IMG/VR virus record: IMGVR_UViG_3300042924_005081
Coordinates: 1 to 32,428 of that record
Length of the DNA: 32,428 nucleotides
Origin: a virus
Reading direction: 5' to 3' (one strand)
Of this stretch, positions 28,179-32,428 are shown piece after piece. A model generated the notes under the pieces. The model saw only the letters and a program-made list of their open reading frames with translations. It was not told where the DNA came from and did no database searches. How positions within the stretch are numbered: the first letter of the stretch is position 1; the number at the start of each line of letters is the position of its first letter. Both the position numbers and the translations under genes were made by a program.

Positions 28179-28459
28179 AGTCGCGGCTCTCAACCACAAA
28201 GGGTGGCGGCAATTTGCCCCCCTCCCTTGATCCCGATCTCGCCAAGTGGTGCGCGGCCCTTGCCTCGCCTGCCGTGACGGACGTAGTTCCGCCCGGCTGG
28301 TTCACCACCAAACAACTTGCCGACAAACTAAACCGGACGCGCCCCACAATGGCCCGACTGCTTGCTGATGCCGTAGCGGCTGGCCGCTGCGAGGTTCAGA
28401 AATTTCGCGTTAGCGTGGGCAGTTTTTCGCGTGCGACTCCGCACTACCGACCGCGATGA
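28175..28459 (+). CDS. Winged-helix-type DNA-binding protein (94 aa)
   Basis: From ATG at 28175 (ATGA overlap): MKSRLSTTKGGGNLPPSLDP, then a helix-turn-helix (GWFTTKQLADKLNRTRPTMA, RLLADAVAAGRCEVQKFRV) and a strand end. The first 20 residues coincide with a GC-rich imperfect hairpin in the DNA (28199-28228) resembling the terminator at 28948-28977. Likely regulator of this operon or of the prophage. Confidence 0.8.
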   Translation: MKSRLSTTKGGGNLPPSLDPDLAKWCAALASPAVTDVVPPGWFTTKQLADKLNRTRPTMARLLADAVAAGRCEVQKFRVSVGSFSRATPHYRPR

Positions 28460-28800
28460 AAAAGCCCGCCAAAGGCCAACGTCGGCGCAAGAAACCCGCT
28501 CCGACCATGCGCTTCAAGCTCGACGGCCAATGGTGGCGCGTCCGGGTGGAGCGTCCACCCGACAAGGAAAAGCTCGACGGCCTGTGCCACTACAAGAAGC
28601 GCACCGTGTGGCTGAATCCCGAAGCGGTCAAAGGCGACCTTCTCGGCATCGTGACGCACGAATTAACGCACGCCTGCATCCCGCCGACTGACGAGACGCA
28701 CGTTCGGGATTTGGAGCGGCTGGTCTGTGCGGTGGTTCGATGGGCGGCGACTCGATGCAATGACGGAAAGATCAGCATCGGGAGGCACAAAGCATCGTGA
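28456..28800 (+). CDS. HExxH zinc-protease-like protein, SprT type candidate
   Basis: 114 residues (ATGA overlap). Basic N-terminus, strand pair (FKLDGQWWRVRVERP, GLCHYKKRTVWLNPEAV), then helix with H68-E69-L70-T71-H72 (GIVTHELTHACIPPTDETHV), the HExxH zinc motif, with His82 or Glu80 as possible third ligand. Size and layout fit small SprT-like metallopeptidases. Its target is unknown. Confidence 0.82.
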   Translation: MKKPAKGQRRRKKPAPTMRFKLDGQWWRVRVERPPDKEKLDGLCHYKKRTVWLNPEAVKGDLLGIVTHELTHACIPPTDETHVRDLERLVCAVVRWAATRCNDGKISIGRHKAS

Positions 28801-28949
28801 CTTTCTGGCCGCTCGTCATCACCACCGTCTGCTATCTCTGGACGGCTTACGGATTCTGGAGCCAAGGACAGCCAGCCCTCGGAACGTGCTTCTTGTTCTA
28901 TGCCTGCGCCAATGCGGGGTTCATGGCGATTGCTTTGGGGTGGCGCTAA
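28797..28949 (+). CDS. Small two-span membrane protein (50 aa)
   Basis: Starts at GTG 28797, overlapping the upstream stop (GTGA): VTFWPLVITTVCYLWTAYGF, short polar turn (WSQGQPA), CFLFYACANAGFMAIALGWR. Two hydrophobic helices. Last gene of the operon. Its pairing with phosphoesterase, regulator and protease genes suggests a membrane-linked system, but no family is known to me. Confidence 0.65.
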   Translation: MTFWPLVITTVCYLWTAYGFWSQGQPALGTCFLFYACANAGFMAIALGWR

Positions 28950-28977
28950 GGGAGGGGGCAAATCGCCCCCTCCCTTT
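28948..28977 (+). terminator. Terminator of the plus-strand operon
   Basis: 12-bp stem AAGGGAGGGGGC/GCCCCCTCCCTT with loop AAATC, then TTG. Right after the last stop (28949). Also a barrier to the oncoming lysis transcript. Confidence 0.8.
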
Positions 28978-29030
28978 GTGAACTTCGCTTTACGCAATGC
29001 GCGCTTGTGTATAGCAAACGGCGCTTTTCT

Positions 29031-29162
29031 TTACGCAAACAGCTTCACAAACCAACGCAACGCCGCGAAAAAGTCCGCAGACTTCCTCGCTTCGATGCGC
29101 TGGACAAAGCCGATGCCGCCGTAGGGGCTGTAAACCAAGCCCAATTCGGTTGATCGGTGCAT
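29031..29162 (-). CDS. Small protein downstream of the lysis genes (43 aa)
   Basis: MHRSTELGLVYSPYGGIGFV, then a helix (ARKSADFFAALRWFVKLFA). The best ribosome-binding site in the window (AAAGGAGG, 9 nt before ATG) supports it. The C-terminal amphipathic helix may touch membrane. Not recognised. 28978-29030 holds nothing recognisable. Confidence 0.75.
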   Translation of the reverse strand: MHRSTELGLVYSPYGGIGFVQRIEARKSADFFAALRWFVKLFA

Positions 29163-29227
29163 TGTTGGAGTCCTCCTTTCATTTTTTGTGCAGTAGTTCA
29201 AACCACGCTTGAACTATTGAGCAGAAG

Positions 29228-29869
29228 CTATGCCAACCGCGCAGCCAGATACTTTTTGAAGCGCGCCAGTTCGACCGGGTTCAAATCGTCTTTGCGCCCC
29301 GGCGAAACGGTGCGGTGGTCGGTAACATCGCCCAAGGCAAGGTTGTATTGCTTCATCAGCGGCAGCAGATATTCCGCCATGCTCGCCATCTCGTCCTCGC
29401 TAAGTGGCCGCTTGTAGGTCTCGCCTTCAAAGGCAGCGCCGATGCTCCACGAGTTAAGGTCACGCTTGCCGCGCCATTCGCTGCGCCCAGCGTGCCAAGT
29501 TCTCTCGTCTGGATCGGCCAAGGTAGAGCGCCTGCCGTCGCGGGCCACGATGCAATGGTAGCTGACCTTGCTCGCCGGGTTCATGCACCATGCCACTGAC
29601 CCCCCATAGGTGCCGCTCGTGTGGTGCAAGACAATGGCCTGTGGCTTGATGCGCTTGCCCTTCGACACGTTCGGCGTGTTGAGCAGTTTTTCGGGGTAGC
29701 TCTTAGGGCTTTTCGCCTTTGTGCTTGGGGCGCTTTTTGACGGCGCGCTCGGCTTCTTTGGCTCGCTTGGCAAGGATGACTTGGATGGCGTGGATAAGTT
29801 CCGCGAGATCGACAGTGGGCCAGCGCGAAAGACCGCGAATAAATGATTGAACCATTTGAGCGGGTTCAC
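29228..29869 (-). CDS. Endolysin: N-acetylmuramoyl-L-alanine amidase (Amidase_2/PGRP)
   Basis: 213 residues if started at GTG 29869, which overlaps the lipoprotein stop (GTGA). The catalytic domain covers about residues 75-213: HH (82-83) in AIVLHHTSGTYGG, WHAGRSEWRG (124-133), NSWSIGAAFEGE, and H184...K192-D193 (TDHRTVSPGRKDD) forming the zinc site. It cleaves the amide bond between sugar and peptide of peptidoglycan. The first 70 residues are a hydrophobic start and a Ser/Pro/Lys-rich linker; a shorter form from GTG 29668 (VSKGKRIKP) is possible because another frame is open there. Confidence 0.9.
   Translation of the reverse strand: MNPLKWFNHLFAVFRAGPLSISRNLSTPSKSSLPSEPKKPSAPSKSAPSTKAKSPKSYPEKLLNTPNVSKGKRIKPQAIVLHHTSGTYGGSVAWCMNPASKVSYHCIVARDGRRSTLADPDERTWHAGRSEWRGKRDLNSWSIGAAFEGETYKRPLSEDEMASMAEYLLPLMKQYNLALGDVTDHRTVSPGRKDDLNPVELARFKKYLAARLA
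29703..29855 (-). CDS. Alternative-frame small ORF inside the amidase 5' region (50 aa)
   Basis: MVQSFIRGLSRWPTVDLAEL, then IHAIQVILAKRAKEAERAVK and a basic end. It reads as a plausible helical, basic protein and ends before the amidase domain. Either it is a real overlapping lysis-cassette gene and the amidase starts later, or it is a shadow of the Ser/Pro/Lys-rich linker; base composition at third positions does not decide. Confidence 0.4.
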   Translation of the reverse strand: MVQSFIRGLSRWPTVDLAELIHAIQVILAKRAKEAERAVKKRPKHKGEKP

Positions 29870-30006
29870 TTTTTGTGGCCGCTCTCAAGCGGCTTTTCCA
29901 AATTCACAAAAAACTGTTTCGTCTCAAAATTGTAGCCGCCGCCCAGCTTCATTCCCGCGCAGCCCGTGAGGCAGAGCGCGGCCAGCGCCAATAGTGCGAG
30001 GCGCAT
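29866..30006 (-). CDS. Small lipoprotein of the lysis cassette (46 aa)
   Basis: MRLALLALAALCLTGCAGMK: signal helix followed by lipobox LTGC (Cys16), then GGGYNFETKQFFVNLEKPLE. It should be lipid-anchored in the outer membrane. Between holin and amidase, such small lipoproteins act like Rz1-type spanin parts. No separate Rz-like partner is certain; the alternative-frame ORF in the amidase gene could be one. This implies a Gram-negative host. Confidence 0.8.
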   Translation of the reverse strand: MRLALLALAALCLTGCAGMKLGGGYNFETKQFFVNLEKPLESGHKK

Positions 30007-30009
30007 GGA

Positions 30010-30177
30010 TTACTTCTGCCGACGAAAGACGTTGATTAGGCCCACCAGCGCCAACCCGGCAGCAATGATGGCGTTGCTTTGCGCGGGATCAACTTGCACA
30101 CCCACGGCGGTCAGAAGCATCACCAAGCCGCGCCACGTTGAGTTTTCTGCGAGCCGATCGAGGATGTATTTCGTCAT
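30010..30177 (-). CDS. Holin (55 aa)
   Basis: MTKYILDRLAENSTWRGLVM, then LLTAVGVQVDPAQSNAIIAA and GLALVGLINVFRRQK: a short amphipathic N-terminus, two membrane helices with a turn (VQVDPAQS) and a basic end, the plan of small phage holins. Forms holes that release the endolysin. A small hairpin (CCCCG-CTT-CGGGG) ends one base before the ATG and may limit its translation. Confidence 0.85.
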   Translation of the reverse strand: MTKYILDRLAENSTWRGLVMLLTAVGVQVDPAQSNAIIAAGLALVGLINVFRRQK

Positions 30178-30200
30178 GCCCCGAAGCGGGGTGTCAAAGC

Positions 30201-30668
30201 CTACGCTGCGAGGTCGGTGACGGCCTCCGCGCTAGCCGCCTCGTAGCTGCAAGGAGCCGCATCAAACGTGCGTGGAGTCGGGTCAACGCTCGCCAACATC
30301 ATGGCCTCCAGCCAACCTTTGAGCGCGGCCATATTCGTGCCGAGCGGCAAGCTCGCTTGAAGCAGGGCCATTTCCAGACGTTGCAGGGAAAGAATTTGCA
30401 GGCTGGTTAGGTGCTGGCCGACCCATTGTTCAGGAGTGTAAGTCGCCACAGGCGCAGGCGTTCCCTCCACCCACTGCCGCTCGACGCGATCCGCGAACCA
30501 GACCAGATTCGGCTCCCATGCGCCTTCGGGCTTCGGGATTTTAACCAGCGGCACTACGGATTCGCCCTCTGGCACATCGCGCCAGTTGCCTTCGTCATCG
30601 GTAAGTAGGCTGACGAGTTGCTGACTCGGCACAAGGCCGACCGTAATCATTGTATTAGGCTCAACCAT
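30201..30668 (-). CDS. Fibre-associated protein, possible assembly chaperone
   Basis: 155 residues from ATG at 30668, overlapping the fibre stop by 8 nt; ATG at 30650 is an alternative. Start MVEPNTMITVGLVPSQQLVS with EGNWRDVPEGESVVPLVKIP, then WVGQHLTSLQILSLQRLEMA (helix) and an Ala-rich end. Small genes immediately after a fibre gene are often its assembly chaperones, but the family is not recognised. Confidence 0.75.
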   Translation of the reverse strand: MVEPNTMITVGLVPSQQLVSLLTDDEGNWRDVPEGESVVPLVKIPKPEGAWEPNLVWFADRVERQWVEGTPAPVATYTPEQWVGQHLTSLQILSLQRLEMALLQASLPLGTNMAALKGWLEAMMLASVDPTPRTFDAAPCSYEAASAEAVTDLAA

Positions 30669-32428
30669 AAGACATCTCTATTGCCGACACATGGGCAGAC
30701 CACCGAATTGTGGTAGCCGACAAGCCCGTGCATTCAATTTTTAAAGTGTCGTTCGCATCATCGGCAGAAAGCGCAATCGTTGTAGACGCAGCGTTGTCTG
30801 TCCCAATAGTCACTGGAGCAAAAACCTCAGAAGTGGTGCCGCTCACATTTTTGATGGCATATTGACGCTCAAAGGTGGCAACAGTTCCGCCCCCGTTGAC
30901 GATGCCGAGAATTTTTACATTCATAAACATCGCCTTGCCGCTTGGGCAGCGAAGTCTGTTGCCGCCAGTTCCACCCAAAAGCTCTACTGCCGAATTTGTC
31001 GTGGTTGTCCCGCGAAGATTAAACCGAATATGTTGGGCGGCGAATCCACCGTTACCCTCTGCAATCATGTTGGCCAAGTTTGAAACGGCTTCTCGCCCAA
31101 TAGCCAATGCGCCTTCAGCCGTTGCGCTGGAATCGCGTCCGCAAATAACAGCCGTTTGTTCGCCTGATGCGGTTGAAGAAAAACTTGCAATGACAGTAGT
31201 TCTATTAGAAGTCGCATTTCCACTCCAGCTACCAACCACACAAGAACTTGTGCCGCTGGCAACACTGTCGTTGCAACCGCCAATAAAGGAATTTGTGCCG
31301 CTGGCTCTGTTATTCACTCCTCCAGCAATAAATGACCTTTCTCCAGAAGCGACTTGGTTGGCATTGCCTCGCACACGCTGAAAGTCTGTGGCATTTACAC
31401 CTCTAGCATCGCCTCCCGCTGTAGTTGCGTCTGGAACTTGCGCCGAAATGCTGCCTGTCCCTTTCGGCGTCAGCACTAAAGCCGAGTTGGTATCACTGGC
31501 CGCATTGCTGATCTGCACCAATGCTTGCACTGCATGGCCTGTGAGCAGGGTTCCCGCCGTGATGTTAGTCGTGAAGAGCGAGGCCGATCCGCCATTCGTG
31601 GTGGACAACTGGAAGGTCGCCCCGCTGGCGTTGATGACGAAGTAGTTGGTTGTGGTGTTAAGGCCCGCGCCTCCCGTCAGGGCCGTAAAGCGCACTCGCT
31701 GGCCGTTGGCGAAGGTCGAGCCTGTGGCCGTGATAATGTCGGTGCCCGCATCGCCCGTGACGCTGGTGAAGGCGGTCACTGTGTCTTCGATGACGAGGCC
31801 ACTGGCCTGCAACGTGCTGCCGCCCGTGCCGTCACTCCGCAAAATAGAATTGTCGGTGGAGCCTGTGCCGCCCGACACTCCCGCCGCGACAGTCTGCCAG
31901 CTACCATCCCCGCGCAAAAAGTTCGACGCACTCGGCGTCCCGCTGCCCATTCTCGCCACAGCCAGTGTCCCGCTGGAAATGTTGCTGGCGTTGGTCGTGT
32001 CCGTGGTGGCCGAGGCGGCGAGGCCGAGGGTCGTGCGCTGTGCCGCTGCGTCGGCGTCATCGAGGAGAGCCTTGCCCGCCGTCGTAATGTCGCCGCCGAG
32101 CTTGGATGTCCCTACTGCGCCCGAATCAATCGTCCATGTCGCGCCCGATGCGCTGACGGTGATGTCGCCTTTGTCGCCATCGGTGACGCCCGATCCCGTA
32201 GCCGACAACTCCCCCGCCGACAGCGAAAGGCCCGATCCGATTTGGATTTCCTCGATGGAGCCTGTGCTGCTGCTCGTCCTTCCCAAAATTCTTGCGGTGG
32301 CTTGGGTGAGGCCAGAGGTGGTGATGGAGCCGCTGGCGGCTGCGCCTGTTACGTCTGCGACAACGTGGGTGTGGGTATCGACGGCAACAAGAATCCAATC
32401 TTCAGCGACAGACCTGTAGTTGAAACGA
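30661..32428 (-). CDS. Tail fibre / receptor-binding protein, main part (joins 464-1)
   Basis: Open from the window edge (32428) to TGA at 30661. With the part at 464-1 it makes 743 residues. After the join the chain reads RFNYRSVAEDWILVAVDTHT, ILGRTSSSTGSIEEIQIGSG: a fibre-type linker. Full-length residues about 514-604 (31353-31081) are repeats of about 15 residues (VASGERSFIAGGVNNRASGT, NSFIGG, SVASGTSS) like the left-handed head repeats of YadA-type trimeric adhesins. The C-terminus (about 610-743) is a beta-rich tip. Homotrimer that binds the host. Confidence 0.9.
   Translation of the reverse strand, partial: RFNYRSVAEDWILVAVDTHTHVVADVTGAAASGSITTSGLTQATARILGRTSSSTGSIEEIQIGSGLSLSAGELSATGSGVTDGDKGDITVSASGATWTIDSGAVGTSKLGGDITTAGKALLDDADAAAQRTTLGLAASATTDTTNASNISSGTLAVARMGSGTPSASNFLRGDGSWQTVAAGVSGGTGSTDNSILRSDGTGGSTLQASGLVIEDTVTAFTSVTGDAGTDIITATGSTFANGQRVRFTALTGGAGLNTTTNYFVINASGATFQLSTTNGGSASLFTTNITAGTLLTGHAVQALVQISNAASDTNSALVLTPKGTGSISAQVPDATTAGGDARGVNATDFQRVRGNANQVASGERSFIAGGVNNRASGTNSFIGGCNDSVASGTSSCVVGSWSGNATSNRTTVIASFSSTASGEQTAVICGRDSSATAEGALAIGREAVSNLANMIAEGNGGFAAQHIRFNLRGTTTTNSAVELLGGTGGNRLRCPSGKAMFMNVKILGIVNGGGTVATFERQYAIKNVSGTTSEVFAPVTIGTDNAASTTIALSADDANDTLKIECTGLSATTIRWSAHVSAIEMSYG

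Noticed and set aside
31646-32419. 257-codon plus-strand frame opposite the fibre gene
   Set aside because: Val/Ala/Pro/Ser-rich chain without fold features, antisense to the fibre gene whose frame is supported by YadA-like repeats and by the join across the ends.
1-32428. CRISPR array or insertion sequence
   Set aside because: No regularly spaced repeats of CRISPR type and no transposase or terminal inverted repeats were seen. The GAACACAGAAC copies are irregularly spaced at gene starts.

Overview
The window reads as one complete temperate tailed-phage genome with no host genes. Packaging, head, tail, lysis, recombination, switch and integration modules each appear once. The open reading frame that runs off position 1 (minus strand) continues in the same frame, without a stop, into the right end (32428 downward), so the molecule is most likely a 32,428-bp circle, or circularly permuted, cut inside the tail-fibre gene. 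The type is siphovirus-like: a tape measure and a G/GT tail chaperone with a -1 frameshift site, but no sheath gene seen. The host is a GC-rich bacterium. Most genes lack a clear Shine-Dalgarno sequence, and the integrase has Asn at two usual His positions, which I associate from memory with Verrucomicrobiota; that host call is low confidence.

Layout. Minus strand, read right to left: 25690-19572 early genes (ribbon-helix-helix regulator, small membrane and coiled-coil proteins, nucleases, ERF annealing protein, SSB-like protein, RecE-like exonuclease, putative replication protein), mostly joined by 4-bp ATGA/GTGA overlaps. 19390-15046: small terminase, a ParB-like protein, two tandem Mom-type DNA-modification proteins and the large terminase. 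14945-11888: an accessory island of eight small genes with three promoters of its own, each carrying a palindromic operator, and two terminators. 11775-6228: HTH protein, DUF3102-like protein, gpW-like protein, tRNA(CAU), portal, ClpP-type protease with a scaffold-like tail, and a P22-type coat protein. 6137-471: head-tail and tail genes. The fibre gene crosses the ends (464 to 1, then 32428 to 30661), followed by a small fibre-associated protein, holin, lipoprotein and amidase (30668-29228).

Plus strand: a second ribbon-helix-helix regulator (25823-26086) divergent from its minus-strand paralogue, the integrase (26168-27229), an attP site built on the 3' part of a tRNA-Leu gene (about 27265-27325), and a four-gene operon (27438-28949: metallophosphoesterase, winged-helix protein, HExxH protein, membrane protein) ending at a strong terminator. 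After integration at attP this operon would lie at one prophage edge and the integrase at the other.

Most notable: (1) two divergent paralogous ribbon-helix-helix genes where a cI/cro switch would be expected; (2) eight same-orientation copies of GAACACAGAAC (or one-base variants) at gene starts; (3) three promoters with a palindrome of the GACAAGCGCTTGTC type inside the -35/-10 spacer and almost no leader before the start codon; (4) a GGGGTATTC-type element ahead of all three plus-strand units, extended to 19 bp at two of them; (5) tandem Mom paralogues with a ParB-like partner.
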